Shown: positions 54,751-62,892, counted from the first letter of the stretch. The stretch: 64,000 nucleotides of DNA from Amycolatopsis sp. NBC_01488 (GCF_036227105.1 NZ_CP109434.1:5862501-5926500), one strand, 5' to 3'. The notes: a model not told the origin generated them from the sequence alone. Numbers and translations are program-made.

Positions 54751-56522
54751 TCGCTGCTCCCGGAGATGCGGAACGTGAAGTCGAGCCGCCGTCCGGTTCC
54801 ACCGGGCTGCTCGCCGAAGTCGACGATCAGGCCGTCCTTGACGCCGAACACGGTGTCGGAGTCGAGGTACTCCCCGCCGGCGACGAACAGCTGCGTGATC
54901 AGGGTGCGGTAGCCCGGCTTGGCGATCATGAAGTGCACGTGCGGCGCGCGGTAGGGGTGCCGCCCGACGGCGTCGAGCAGCTGCCCGACGGGGCCGTCGG
55001 CGGGAATGGGGTACGCGCTCGGCACGATCGTCCGGAACCGCAGCCGGCCCTCGGCGTCGGTGCGGAACCGGGCGCGCAGCACCGGGCCGTCGACGTCGGG
55101 CAGCTGGACGTCGTAGAAACCGTCCTCATTGGACTGCCAGACGTCGACGATCGCGTCCGGGACCGGCCGGTCTCCGGTGTCGGTGACGCGGATGTCCGTC
55201 CACAGGGGAGTCCCGGGCAGTCCGTCGGCGATGTCGGCGCCCTGCGGGGTTTCGGGTGGTCCTTCGACGTAGAAGGGACCCAGCACGGCCGACGGCGTGG
55301 TGTCCGGCGTCCGCGAGTTCGTCAGGACGTCGACGACGCTCGACACGCCCAGGGTGTCCGAGAGGAGGATGAACTCCTGCCGGGTGTCGGTGGTGATGTG
55401 CCCGGCGCGGGTCAGGAAGCCGATCGCGTACTCCCACTCGTCCTGCGTGAGGTCGGTGCGGATGGCGTAGCCGTGCAGCGTCTCGACGAGGTCGGTGAGG
55501 AGTTCGCGGACGCGGTCCGGCGCGGCGGCGAAGCTGTCGACGACCTGTTTCGTGAGCGCCTTGAGGCTCGGGCGCGCGGCGGGGCGGGTGCCGTTGATCG
55601 CTTGACGCAGCAGCTCCGCTTCCGGTTCGTCGGCGATGTCCGCTTCGGTGAGCCCGAGTTCGCCGAGCGAGTGCGGGATCGGCAGGCTCGCGGCGAGCGC
55701 GAAGACGTCGTCCGCGTCGTCGAGGCCCTTGTGCGCCATGACGTACGGGAGGAGGACGGCGTGCGTTTCCGCGTGCGGCAGGCCGAACTTGCCGCCGAGG
55801 AGGTGGCAGAGGCGGTGGTGCAGGCCCATCTCGACGGCGTCGAGGCAGGTGCCCGCCAGCCAGGCCCCGCGCAGGACGTCGGTGCGGGCGTCCACATCGG
55901 ACGGATTCGCGGCCAGGCGGGGCAACGCACTCGTGAGGAGCCTCGTCGCCTCGGCCGCGAGCAGGTCGGTCATCGGGTTGGCGTCCGGGGCGTAGCGGGC
56001 CTCGACGGCGTGGGCGAGCGCATTGAGCCCGCTGGCGGCGGAGATCGGCACCGGCAGCCCGAGCGTCAGGTCGACGTCGTAGAGGACGGTTTCGGGCCGG
56101 ACCTGGGGCGACTTCCGCGTGGTCTTGCGGCCGTCGGCGGTCTGCCCGAGGACGTCGGTGAGCTCGGAGCCCGCGTACGTCGTCGGGACGATCAGCTGCG
56201 GCAGGTCGGTGTGGAGGGCGATGGCCTTGGCCAGCCCGGTGGCGGAGCCGCCGCCGATCGCGACGACGCCGTCGACGTCGTGCTCGGCGACGACCTTGAG
56301 CGCGCGTTCGGTGACGTCGACGGGGGTGTGCATGGCGGCGTCCTCGAAGCGCGCGGCCAGCAGCGGCCCGAGCGCGTCGGCGGCCCGGTCGGCGAACCGC
56401 GGGCTGCCGACCAGCAGAACGCGGCTCAGCCCGAGACGGCGTGCCTCGTCACCGAGGGTGCCGAGCGTGCCGTGGCCGAAGACCACCCGGACGGGGTTCG
56501 CGGCGTAGGTGAACGAGGTCAT
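54747..56522 (-). CDS. Bifunctional maleylacetate reductase / hydroxyquinol 1,2-dioxygenase
   Basis: The 591-aa fusion has an iron-type alcohol dehydrogenase-like maleylacetate reductase (about 1-315: GGGSATGLAKAIAL, PTTYAGSELTDVLG, HHRLCHLLGGKFGLPHAETH). It is joined to an intradiol dioxygenase (about 318-591) with GPFYVEGPPE and the iron-ligand segment YRAPHVHFMIAKPGY. The dioxygenase opens hydroxyquinol to maleylacetate; the reductase turns that into 3-oxoadipate. Two consecutive steps on one chain allow direct transfer. GATACT lies 6 nt before ATG 56522, suggesting a leaderless operon with the hydroxylase. Confidence 0.93.
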   Translation of the reverse strand: MTSFTYAANPVRVVFGHGTLGTLGDEARRLGLSRVLLVGSPRFADRAADALGPLLAARFEDAAMHTPVDVTERALKVVAEHDVDGVVAIGGGSATGLAKAIALHTDLPQLIVPTTYAGSELTDVLGQTADGRKTTRKSPQVRPETVLYDVDLTLGLPVPISAASGLNALAHAVEARYAPDANPMTDLLAAEATRLLTSALPRLAANPSDVDARTDVLRGAWLAGTCLDAVEMGLHHRLCHLLGGKFGLPHAETHAVLLPYVMAHKGLDDADDVFALAASLPIPHSLGELGLTEADIADEPEAELLRQAINGTRPAARPSLKALTKQVVDSFAAAPDRVRELLTDLVETLHGYAIRTDLTQDEWEYAIGFLTRAGHITTDTRQEFILLSDTLGVSSVVDVLTNSRTPDTTPSAVLGPFYVEGPPETPQGADIADGLPGTPLWTDIRVTDTGDRPVPDAIVDVWQSNEDGFYDVQLPDVDGPVLRARFRTDAEGRLRFRTIVPSAYPIPADGPVGQLLDAVGRHPYRAPHVHFMIAKPGYRTLITQLFVAGGEYLDSDTVFGVKDGLIVDFGEQPGGTGRRLDFTFRISGSSE

Positions 56523-56528
56523 GGGGCG

Positions 56529-56534
56529 AGTATC
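56529..56534 (-). promoter_or_regulatory. Putative -10 GATACT for the hydroxyquinol operon
   Basis: GATACT on the minus strand precedes the ATG of the fusion gene by 6 nt, a weaker member of the leaderless pattern. Array C begins about 95 nt further upstream and could carry regulator sites. Confidence 0.35.
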
Positions 56535-56625
56535 CGGACGCCGGGGGCCGCGGTCCTGCACGTTCGTGCTGCGAGGCGGCACGAAACGCGCGTGTCGCCC
56601 GCTGGCGAGCGCAGACCCCGGCACC

Positions 56626-56796
56626 GTGATCGAAGCCGGAACCCGCGTGATTCGGGCCGGGACTCGCGTGATTCGGGCCGGGACTCGCGTGATTAGGGCC
56701 GGAAGTCGCGAGTCACGGCTTCGATCACGCGAGTTCCGGCCCCAATCACGCCGGTCACGGCTCCGATCACGCTGGTGACGGCTTCGATCACGCGAG
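56626..56796. repeat. 21-bp-period palindromic array C
   Basis: Left-half units have GTGAT at 56626, 56647, 56668 and 56689. Right-half units have the complement ATCAC within GATCAC or AATCAC at 56723, 56744, 56765 and 56786. All steps are exactly 21 bp. The unit body GGCCGGGACTCGCGTGATTC differs from arrays A and B. GGCCGGAA (56697) and TTCCGGCC (56734) flank the inversion point. It lies between the hydroxyquinol operon and its AraC regulator. Confidence 0.88.
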
Positions 56797-56803
56797 TTGC
56801 GAG

Positions 56804-57679
56804 TCAGCCTGCCCGGCGCAGGGCTGCCGGGGTCGTGCCGAGCTGGGCGCGCAGGACTCGCGTCAAGTGCTCCTGGTGGGAGAAGCCGCAGCGGGCCGCG
56901 ATGTCGGCGATCGGGTCGTCGCCCGTGCGCAGCAGCAGGCCGGCCTGCTCCACTCGCAGCCGCAGCAGGAAGCGGTGCGGGGGCAGGCCCGTGCGGGCCT
57001 TGAACTGGCGCGAAAACTGGCTCACGCTCAGTCCGGCGAGCGCGGCCAGTTCCGCCAGCGGCACCGGTTCGGCCAGGCGCTCCGCCATCAGGTCGCGGAC
57101 CTGGGCGAACTGCCGGTCGGAGAGGCCTCGCGCCGGGGCGGGCTCGCGGCCCGGGCCGGCGTAGTGGCGGCGGACCAGCTGGGCCGCGACGAGCGCACCC
57201 AGCTGGTCGGCGTACGTGCGGGCGCTCGGCTCCCAGTCGCGGACGACGGCGTCGAGGCTGAGGACCAGCTGTTCGAGCAGGGGGTCGGTGCTGCCGAGTT
57301 CCTCGGCGAGCCGGACGGGTGCGTGCTCGCCGGCGGCCTCCTGCACGGCGTCGTCGGCGACGTACACGTGCACGGTTTCGAGTTCCCCGCCGAGCTCGAC
57401 GGACAGGTCCGCGTGCGACGGCTGCAGGAACAGCCCGCCGGCGGGCATCCGGCGGCTGCGTTCGCGCGGGGTCCCGACGCCGCGCCGGACCGTCACCGGA
57501 CCGTCGAGGTGCAGGATCAGCTGGTGGCTGCGTGCGGGCGCGAACGCGGCGCGGTAGGGACGTTCCCGCTGCTTGGAGACGTAGACCCGGTCCCAGCCGA
57601 GCCCGGCACTGGTCCGTTCGGGCCGGACCCAGGGCAGCGCGAGGATGCCGTTGGTGTCGCCCAGCCCGAGTTCGCCCAC
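56804..57679 (-). CDS. AraC family transcriptional regulator
   Basis: The 291-aa protein has a cupin-like N-terminal sensor (RSHQLILHLDGPVTVRRG) and a C-terminal AraC double helix-turn-helix (about 190-291: VPLAELAALAGLSVSQFSRQ, PIADIAARCGFSHQEHLTRV). GTG 57679 has GAGGAGGC upstream. It lies just upstream of the hydroxyquinol operon in the same direction and is its likely activator. Confidence 0.9.
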   Translation of the reverse strand: MGELGLGDTNGILALPWVRPERTSAGLGWDRVYVSKQRERPYRAAFAPARSHQLILHLDGPVTVRRGVGTPRERSRRMPAGGLFLQPSHADLSVELGGELETVHVYVADDAVQEAAGEHAPVRLAEELGSTDPLLEQLVLSLDAVVRDWEPSARTYADQLGALVAAQLVRRHYAGPGREPAPARGLSDRQFAQVRDLMAERLAEPVPLAELAALAGLSVSQFSRQFKARTGLPPHRFLLRLRVEQAGLLLRTGDDPIADIAARCGFSHQEHLTRVLRAQLGTTPAALRRAG

Positions 57680-57717
57680 GCCTGCCTCCTCGACGTCGAG
57701 GCTGCCCGCGATGGTAC

Positions 57718-57786
57718 GCGTACCCAGCCGGACGCCTCGCGTACCCGGACGGACGGCTCGCGTACCTGGGGGACCGCTCGCGCGTC
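57718..57786. repeat. 21-bp-period array D
   Basis: GCGTAC recurs at 57718, 57739 and 57760, exactly 21 bp apart, in units such as GCCTCGCGTACCCGGACGGAC. A degenerate fourth unit is at about 57780. It shows the same period as arrays A-C with a different sequence and no obvious central hairpin. It lies between the phosphotransferase-like gene and araC. Confidence 0.7.
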
Positions 57787-57846
57787 AGATGTCCAGCACC
57801 AGCCGCGGCGAGGAAACCCGCGACACGCACGCGTACGGGCGCCAGC

Positions 57847-58740
57847 TCACGGGTTCGCCCGGCGCAGGCGTTCGGCGGCCTGGGCGCGGACCGCGTCGCC
57901 GCACACCGGCGGATCGCCGTGCAGGGCCTCCCAGCGGGCGTTGTGCAGTGCCGGCCAGAGCGACGCCGCCCACGCGATCTCCCGCTCCTGCGCGGTGAAC
58001 CGGCGGCCGCGGAGGTCCTGGTAGGTAACCAGGAACGCCGCTGAGCTCTCGATCGGGGCGAGCGTGGACGGCGAGTCGCCGGCGAACGTCCCGGAGGCGG
58101 CGCCCACGAGGGCCGCCTCCGGCTGCCACGCCAGGCTGTCCCAGTCGTGCACCGCCCAGACGTCGTCGTGCCAGCGGAGGTTCTGCGCCTCGAAGTCCGC
58201 GTGGCCCAGCACGCACGGCAGGTCCGCGACCAGCAGCCGCGCCCGGGCCCGGACCGCCGCCGCGACGACGTACGCCGGCACCACGCCCTGGTCCCGCTCG
58301 TCGAGGAAGCCGATGGCGGGCCACAACCCGGGATCCCGGTGGTCCCAGCGTGCCCAGCGCGGGTTCGGCAGCGGCGGCGCGACCGGGATCCCGGCCAGCT
58401 CGGTCATCAGCCGCGCGAACACCGCCGCGTAGCGCGCGGCGACGTCCGGCGAGTCACCGCGCAGTACCGCCCCGCCGGGCCGGTACTCCTCGGCGTGCAC
58501 GGCCAGGCCGTCGGCGACGGACACCGCGGTGAGCGGCCGCGGACACGGAAACCCGCGCTCCGCCAGCCGTTCCTGGGCGGCGACGCACGACGCGGCCCGG
58601 CCGTCGTGCTCGCGGGCCTTCACCACGACCTCGCGGCCGTCGGCCAGCCGCAGCCCGACCACCTCCGACAGCGAACGGCGCTCGAAGAGCACCTCGACCG
58701 GGACGCTCCCGAGGTGCTCCGCGCACCACGACGAAATCAC
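57847..58740 (-). CDS. Phosphotransferase of the aminoglycoside/choline kinase-like (APH) family
   Basis: The 297-aa protein has the catalytic LGHADFEAQNLRW (Brenner HxDxxxxN motif) and AVHDWDSLAWQPE (metal-binding Asp), with a kinase-like N-lobe (VVGLRLADGREVVVKARE). The substrate is unknown; antibiotic modification is only one of many APH roles. GTG 58740 overlaps the stop of the upstream response regulator (GTGA), so it is the second gene of that transcript. Confidence 0.87.
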   Translation of the reverse strand: MISSWCAEHLGSVPVEVLFERRSLSEVVGLRLADGREVVVKAREHDGRAASCVAAQERLAERGFPCPRPLTAVSVADGLAVHAEEYRPGGAVLRGDSPDVAARYAAVFARLMTELAGIPVAPPLPNPRWARWDHRDPGLWPAIGFLDERDQGVVPAYVVAAAVRARARLLVADLPCVLGHADFEAQNLRWHDDVWAVHDWDSLAWQPEAALVGAASGTFAGDSPSTLAPIESSAAFLVTYQDLRGRRFTAQEREIAWAASLWPALHNARWEALHGDPPVCGDAVRAQAAERLRRANP

Positions 58741-59315
58741 CGGTCCCTGGCCACGAGCGCGGCCTGCGTGCGGCTGGTGACGCCCAGCTTGGCCAGCACG
58801 TTCCCGACGTGCACCTTCACCGTCCGCTCGGCCAGCCGCAGCCGCGCCGCGATGTCCCGATTGGACAGTCCTTCGCCGAGCAGCTCCAGCACGTCCCGTT
58901 CCCGCGGGGTCAGGATGCCGCCCGCGGTCAGCGCGGCCGCCGCCGCGGGGCTCAGCGCGGTCACGCCCTGGTGCGCGGCCCGGACGGCGGCCGCCAGCTC
59001 GTCGCCGCCGGCGTCCTTGAGCACGAACCCGGCCGCACCCGCGGTGAGCGCCTCGCGCATCTCGCGGGGCCGGCCGCCCGTGGTCAGCATGAGCACGCGC
59101 GGCGCCGGGGGCCGCAGCCGGCGCAGGACCTCGAGGCCGTCCATGCCGGGCAGGTTGAGGTCGAGCAGCACGACGTCGGCCTCGACGGTCGAGCCGAGCA
59201 GCTCCGGGCCGCTCGCGTACTGCGCGACGACGTCGAGGTCCGGTCGCGCGCCCAGGATCAGGGCGATGCCCTCGCGCACCAGCGCGTGGTCGTCGACGAC
59301 CTGAACCCTGATCAT
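58737..59315 (-). CDS. NarL/LuxR-type response regulator
   Basis: The 192-aa protein has a receiver domain with VVDDHALVREGIALIL and the phosphoacceptor in VVLLDLNLPGMDG, then a LuxR helix-turn-helix (LTPRERDVLELLGEGLSNRD, AERTVKVHVGNVLAKLGV). ATG 59315 is preferred over GTG 59324 because TAGAGT is 7 nt upstream. It is divergent from its histidine kinase across only 38 bp. Confidence 0.93.
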   Translation of the reverse strand: MIRVQVVDDHALVREGIALILGARPDLDVVAQYASGPELLGSTVEADVVLLDLNLPGMDGLEVLRRLRPPAPRVLMLTTGGRPREMREALTAGAAGFVLKDAGGDELAAAVRAAHQGVTALSPAAAAALTAGGILTPRERDVLELLGEGLSNRDIAARLRLAERTVKVHVGNVLAKLGVTSRTQAALVARDR

Positions 59316-59322
59316 GCTCGGC

Positions 59323-59346
59323 ACTCTAGTGTCCCGAAGTTACTGT
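59323..59346. promoter_or_regulatory. Overlapping divergent leaderless promoters of the two-component pair
   Basis: Minus-strand TAGAGT (59323-59328) lies 7 nt before ATG 59315. Plus-strand TACTGT (59341-59346) lies 7 nt before ATG 59354. The -10 elements are 12 bp apart, so each promoter's -35 zone falls on the other's -10 and start site. Confidence 0.55.
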
Positions 59347-59353
59347 CGGGCAC

Positions 59354-60343
59354 ATGCGCCAGTCCCTCGTCACGACGGCCGCGGCCGCGGCGGTGTTCTT
59401 CGCCGGCGGCGCCTGGAGCCCGCACCAGGGCTGGGTCGCGGCGCTGCTCAGCGCGGTGCAACTCGTCCCGTTGCTGTGGTCACGCCGCGCGCCCGCCGCC
59501 GTGCTGGTGGCCGTCACCCTCGCGACGGCCGGGCACCTGCTGCTCGACCACCCGCGCAACACGATGTACGTGCCGGTGCTGCTCGCCCTCTACAGCACGC
59601 CGCAGCGCGCGCTCGCCGCCGCGGCGGCGCTCGTGGTCGGTGGCGCCGTGTTGCCGGCGAAGGGGCCGCTCGACGGCACCGTCCTGGCCGTGACGATCTG
59701 CGCGGTCGCCTGGCTGCTCGGCGCCGAACGCCGGCGCGCGCTCGCCGACCGGGCCGAACGCGCGGCCCGGCGGCTGCACGACACGCTCGCCCAGACCACG
59801 GCCGTGATGCTGGTGCAGGCCGAGACGCTGCGCGCGGTCGGCGACCTGACCGACGCCGACCGCGAACGCCTCGACACGCTGCTGGCGGCGGGCCGCGGCG
59901 GGCTGACGCTCGTCCGCCGCACGCTCGACGACCTGCGCGACGACGCCGAACGTGGCCCGGACCTCGCGGAGGTGCTGGCCCGGCTGCGCACCGCGGGCCT
60001 GGTCCTCGACCGCGACCCGGTCCTGCCCGCGCTGGCGCGTCCGGTGCGGGAGCTGGCCGAGCGGTTCGTCGCGGAGACGGCGGTGAACGCGCTGCGGCAC
60101 AACGGCCCCGGCGTCCGGCTGCGGCTCGACGTCGAGGTGCGGGACCGGCTCACGATCACCGCCCGCAACCCGGTGAAAGGAACTCCACGGGCCGGCGAGG
60201 GGTACGGGCTGGCGGGGCTGGCAGAGCAGGCCGCGGCGGCCGGGGGAGTGCTGACCCACGGGCCGCGAGACGGCGAGTGGGTCGTCAGCGTCGAGCTGCC
60301 AGCAGCTGCGACACGGTCACGAACCGGTAGCCGCGCTGCTTGA
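59354..60343 (+). CDS. NarL-type sensor histidine kinase
   Basis: The 329-aa protein has four to five N-terminal hydrophobic segments without a large extracellular domain. The HisKA_3 dimerisation motif RRLHDTLAQTTAVMLVQ (phospho-His) and an HATPase domain (ETAVNALRHNGPGVRL, GYGLAGLAEQA) follow. The sensing domain is presumably within the membrane. It pairs with the divergent LuxR-type regulator. Its last 59 bp overlap the convergent deacetylase gene. Confidence 0.91.
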   Translation: MRQSLVTTAAAAAVFFAGGAWSPHQGWVAALLSAVQLVPLLWSRRAPAAVLVAVTLATAGHLLLDHPRNTMYVPVLLALYSTPQRALAAAAALVVGGAVLPAKGPLDGTVLAVTICAVAWLLGAERRRALADRAERAARRLHDTLAQTTAVMLVQAETLRAVGDLTDADRERLDTLLAAGRGGLTLVRRTLDDLRDDAERGPDLAEVLARLRTAGLVLDRDPVLPALARPVRELAERFVAETAVNALRHNGPGVRLRLDVEVRDRLTITARNPVKGTPRAGEGYGLAGLAEQAAAAGGVLTHGPRDGEWVVSVELPAAATRSRTGSRAA

Positions 60344-61016
60344 GCTGGTCGACGACCGGCCCGATCGCCTGCCGGGTCTGCTCGCGGGAGGCGTACATCG
60401 CGTGCAGCAGCACGATCGAGCCGGGCCGGACCTGGCTCACCGTCGCCGCGATGACCGTCGCGGCGTCCGGGGTGCCGTCGGAGTCCGGTTCGACGTCCCA
60501 GGTGATCGTGGTGCGGTCGTGCGACGCCAGGTAGTGCGGCAGGGCGAAGAGCTTCTTGCCGTTCGGCGGCCGGAACAGGATCTCGCCGGAGTAGCCCGTG
60601 GTGCGGATGAGGGCGTCGGTGGCCTCGACCTCGTCGGCCACCCAGGCGGGGGTCACGCCGATCATCCGGTCGTGGCTGAAGCTGTGGTTGCCGATTTCGT
60701 GGCCCGCGGCGGCGATGTCGTGGGCGAGGTCCGGGTGCGCGGCGATCTCGCGGCCGATGAGGAAGAAGGTCGCGGGCACCTGGCGGCTCTTCAGCGTGTC
60801 GAGGATCGCTTGGGTCCCGGCGGGGTCCGGGCCGTCGTCGAAGGTGAGCGCGACGACCTTTTCCGTGGTGTCGACGCGGTTCACGAGCGTGCCGAAGAAC
60901 TGGAAGGTCCGCGAATCCGCGACCTGCAGCAGCACGTACGCACCGGCGATGACGACGACCAGCACGCTCGCCACGACGATCGTCCACTTCCGCGCGCGGC
61001 CGGATCTCGAGATCAT
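60285..61016 (-). CDS. Membrane-anchored polysaccharide deacetylase (CE4)
   Basis: The 243-aa protein has an N-terminal signal anchor (about 11-33, TIVVASVLVVVIAGAYVLLQ) and the NodB-homology domain: VALTFDDGPDPAGT (catalytic and metal Asp), HSFSH (metal His pair) and LFRPPNGKK. It deacetylates N-acetyl sugars in peptidoglycan or chitin-like polymers outside the membrane. The 3' end overlaps the histidine kinase gene by 59 bp, convergently. Confidence 0.92.
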   Translation of the reverse strand: MISRSGRARKWTIVVASVLVVVIAGAYVLLQVADSRTFQFFGTLVNRVDTTEKVVALTFDDGPDPAGTQAILDTLKSRQVPATFFLIGREIAAHPDLAHDIAAAGHEIGNHSFSHDRMIGVTPAWVADEVEATDALIRTTGYSGEILFRPPNGKKLFALPHYLASHDRTTITWDVEPDSDGTPDAATVIAATVSQVRPGSIVLLHAMYASREQTRQAIGPVVDQLKQRGYRFVTVSQLLAARR

Positions 61017-61047
61017 GCGGCCACCCTGGCGGCGGCCCGGACGACGG

Positions 61048-61083
61048 GGAAGCCGCGAAGGTACTAGTACCTCCGCGGCTTCC
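61048..61083. terminator. Intrinsic terminator palindrome after the uronate dehydrogenase gene
   Basis: GGAAGCCGCG and CGCGGCTTCC flank AGGTAC-TA-GTACCT, forming a 36-nt near-perfect palindrome with one A/C mismatch. It begins 10 nt after the dehydrogenase stop on the minus strand and ends that transcript before the deacetylase gene. Confidence 0.7.
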
Positions 61084-61092
61084 GCAAGATCG

Positions 61093-61899
61093 TCAGAGCG
61101 GGTTGAAGACGCCCAGGGGAGCGGTGCAGAACGGGCCGCCGACGTACTCGGCCGCCGCGCCGGTGGGCGCGGGCTGCGAAGCCAGCTGGTCCGCGTACAC
61201 CTCGGCGTCGTCGTACGACTTGTAGCCGAGCGCTTCGGCTTCCTTCAGGGAGTAGATCCGGCGCGTGTTGTCCGAGACGCCCCAGATCAGCCGGTAGCCC
61301 GGCGACGGCGCGGAGAGGCAGGCTTCGAAGAGCCGGGCGCCGTCGTCGGGGGAGAGCCACGTCGTCAGGCCGCGCGGGCCCAGCGGCAACGGCGTCTCGA
61401 AGCACGAGCCGATCCGGATCACGATCACGTCCATGCCGAACCGCGAGTGGTACAGACTGCCCAGCGCCTCGATCGCCGCCTTGCTGACGCCGTAGTACGT
61501 GTCCGGGCGCGGGGACGAGTCGGCGGGGAGGTCGGAGTCGTTCCGCCGGAAGCCGACCGCGTGGTTGCTCGACGCCAGGATGACCCGGGAGATCCCCGCC
61601 TCCCGCGCGGCTTCCAGCACCGTGTGCGTGCCGTTGACGTTGACGTCGAGGGTCGCTTCCCACGAGTTCTCGCGGCTGTGGCCGCCGAGGTGGATCAGCG
61701 CGTCGACGCCTTCGCACGCCGACGCCATCGCCGCCGGGTCGGTCACCGACGCCGTCACGATCTCTTCGGAGGCGTCCGACGCCGTCTGCGGAGCCAGGTC
61801 GAGCAGGCGCAGCACGCGGCCTTCGCGCTTGAGGCGGGGGCGCATCAGGGTGCCGACGACCCCCGCCGACCCGGTGATGAGCACACGCTGGTCCGTCAT
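61093..61899 (-). CDS. NAD-dependent uronate dehydrogenase-like SDR
   Basis: The 268-aa extended SDR has the Rossmann motif VLITGSAGVVGTLMRP, IHLGGHSRENSWEATLDVN, RVILASSNHAVGFRR and YYGVSKAAIEALGSLY (Tyr-x3-Lys). IRIGSCFETPLPLGPRGLTTW follows. This set closely follows bacterial uronate dehydrogenase (Udh), which oxidises galacturonate or glucuronate to aldaric acid lactones. The IclR gene lies 26 nt upstream in the same operon, and a deoxyketoglucarate dehydratase gene is nearby, which fits oxidative uronate catabolism. GAGAGGA precedes ATG 61899. Confidence 0.87.
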   Translation of the reverse strand: MTDQRVLITGSAGVVGTLMRPRLKREGRVLRLLDLAPQTASDASEEIVTASVTDPAAMASACEGVDALIHLGGHSRENSWEATLDVNVNGTHTVLEAAREAGISRVILASSNHAVGFRRNDSDLPADSSPRPDTYYGVSKAAIEALGSLYHSRFGMDVIVIRIGSCFETPLPLGPRGLTTWLSPDDGARLFEACLSAPSPGYRLIWGVSDNTRRIYSLKEAEALGYKSYDDAEVYADQLASQPAPTGAAAEYVGGPFCTAPLGVFNPL

Positions 61900-61925
61900 G
61901 GAATTCCTCTCGGTAAGGGCGGCGG

Positions 61926-62735
61926 TCAGCGAATTCCGGCCCGGCGCAGCTGCTGCCCGAGCTCGGCGGTGACTTCGGCGAGCAGCTCGCCGACGCGCTG
62001 GGCGTCGGCGTCGGTCACCTGGGAGATCGGCATCGAGCAGCTGATCGCGTCGGTGCCCGGGATCCGGTAGGGGATCACCGCGGCGACGCACCGGACGCCC
62101 AGCGTGCCTTCCTCGATCTCGGCGGCGTACCCGCGCTCGCGGGTCGCGGCGCACTCGGCGTGCAGGGCGTCGAGCGTGGTGATCGTGTTCGGGGTCAGCG
62201 CGGTCAGCGACGCCGGCATCAGCTTCTCGATCTCGTCGTGCGTCAGCTCGGCCAGCAGCGCCTTGCCCAGTGCCGTCGCGTGCGTGGGCAGCGTGCGCCC
62301 GACGCGGGAGACGAGGTGCGTGGACCGCTGCGATTCGCGCGTCTCCAGATAGACGACCTCGGTGCCGTTGCGGCGCGCGAAGTGCGCGGTGAAGCCCGTC
62401 TTCTCCCGGATGCGCTCCAGGGCTTCGGTGGCGAACGGGACGACGGCGTCGCGGTCCAGGTAGGCCGTGCCGCAGATCAGGGCCCGGACGCCGAGGCGGT
62501 AGCGGGCGGTGTTGGCGTCCGCCTCCAGCCAGCCGGCCTCCAGCAGCGTCCGCAGCAGGCCGTGCAGGGACGAGCGCGGAAAGCCCGTGCGCGCGTGGAG
62601 GTCCGAAAGGGACAGCCAGACGTCGTTCGCCGCGAAGGTCTCGATGAGGTCGACGGCCCGGCGTGCGGACTTCACTCCCGACGACTCGGCGGGAGCGCCG
62701 TCGACCGCTACCGGGTTGTCCACCTTCTGCGGCAT
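61926..62735 (-). CDS. IclR family transcriptional regulator
   Basis: The 269-aa protein has an N-terminal IclR winged helix (about 22-85: SARRAVDLIETFAANDVWLS, GFPRSSLHGLLRTLLEAGWL) and an IclR effector domain (RSTHLVSRVGRTLPTHATAL, IEEGTLGVRCVAAVI). ATG 62735 has GGAGGCG upstream; the frame remains open further upstream but without conservation. It is likely the repressor of the uronate genes on both sides, acting at the two 18-bp sites at 62796-62850. Confidence 0.92.
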   Translation of the reverse strand: MPQKVDNPVAVDGAPAESSGVKSARRAVDLIETFAANDVWLSLSDLHARTGFPRSSLHGLLRTLLEAGWLEADANTARYRLGVRALICGTAYLDRDAVVPFATEALERIREKTGFTAHFARRNGTEVVYLETRESQRSTHLVSRVGRTLPTHATALGKALLAELTHDEIEKLMPASLTALTPNTITTLDALHAECAATRERGYAAEIEEGTLGVRCVAAVIPYRIPGTDAISCSMPISQVTDADAQRVGELLAEVTAELGQQLRRAGIR

Positions 62736-62775
62736 GTGCGCGCCTCCGTCCGGCCGTTGACTTGTGACTCCGGCC

Positions 62776-62850
62776 ATATTAGCGTCCCGAACGACGTTCT
62801 TATGGATGAACATAGTCACCATAACAGACTCCGTTCATAGATGTGAACAT
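62776..62850. promoter_or_regulatory. IclR gene promoter with two 18-bp operator repeats
   Basis: The minus-strand -10 TAATAT is at 62776-62781. Two related sites follow: GTTCTTATGGATGAACAT (62796-62813) and GTTCATAGATGTGAACAT (62833-62850). They share GTTC at one end and TGAACAT at the other. The first covers the -35 zone of the IclR promoter, which suits autorepression. Confidence 0.65.
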
Positions 62851-62892
62851 GGTTGCCGAGGCCTCACCATCGTGGACGCGGAAGGAGCCGCG

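Noticed and set aside
57847..58740. Aminoglycoside resistance gene
   Set aside because: Only the general APH-fold motifs are visible. Context with a two-component system gives no evidence for antibiotic modification.
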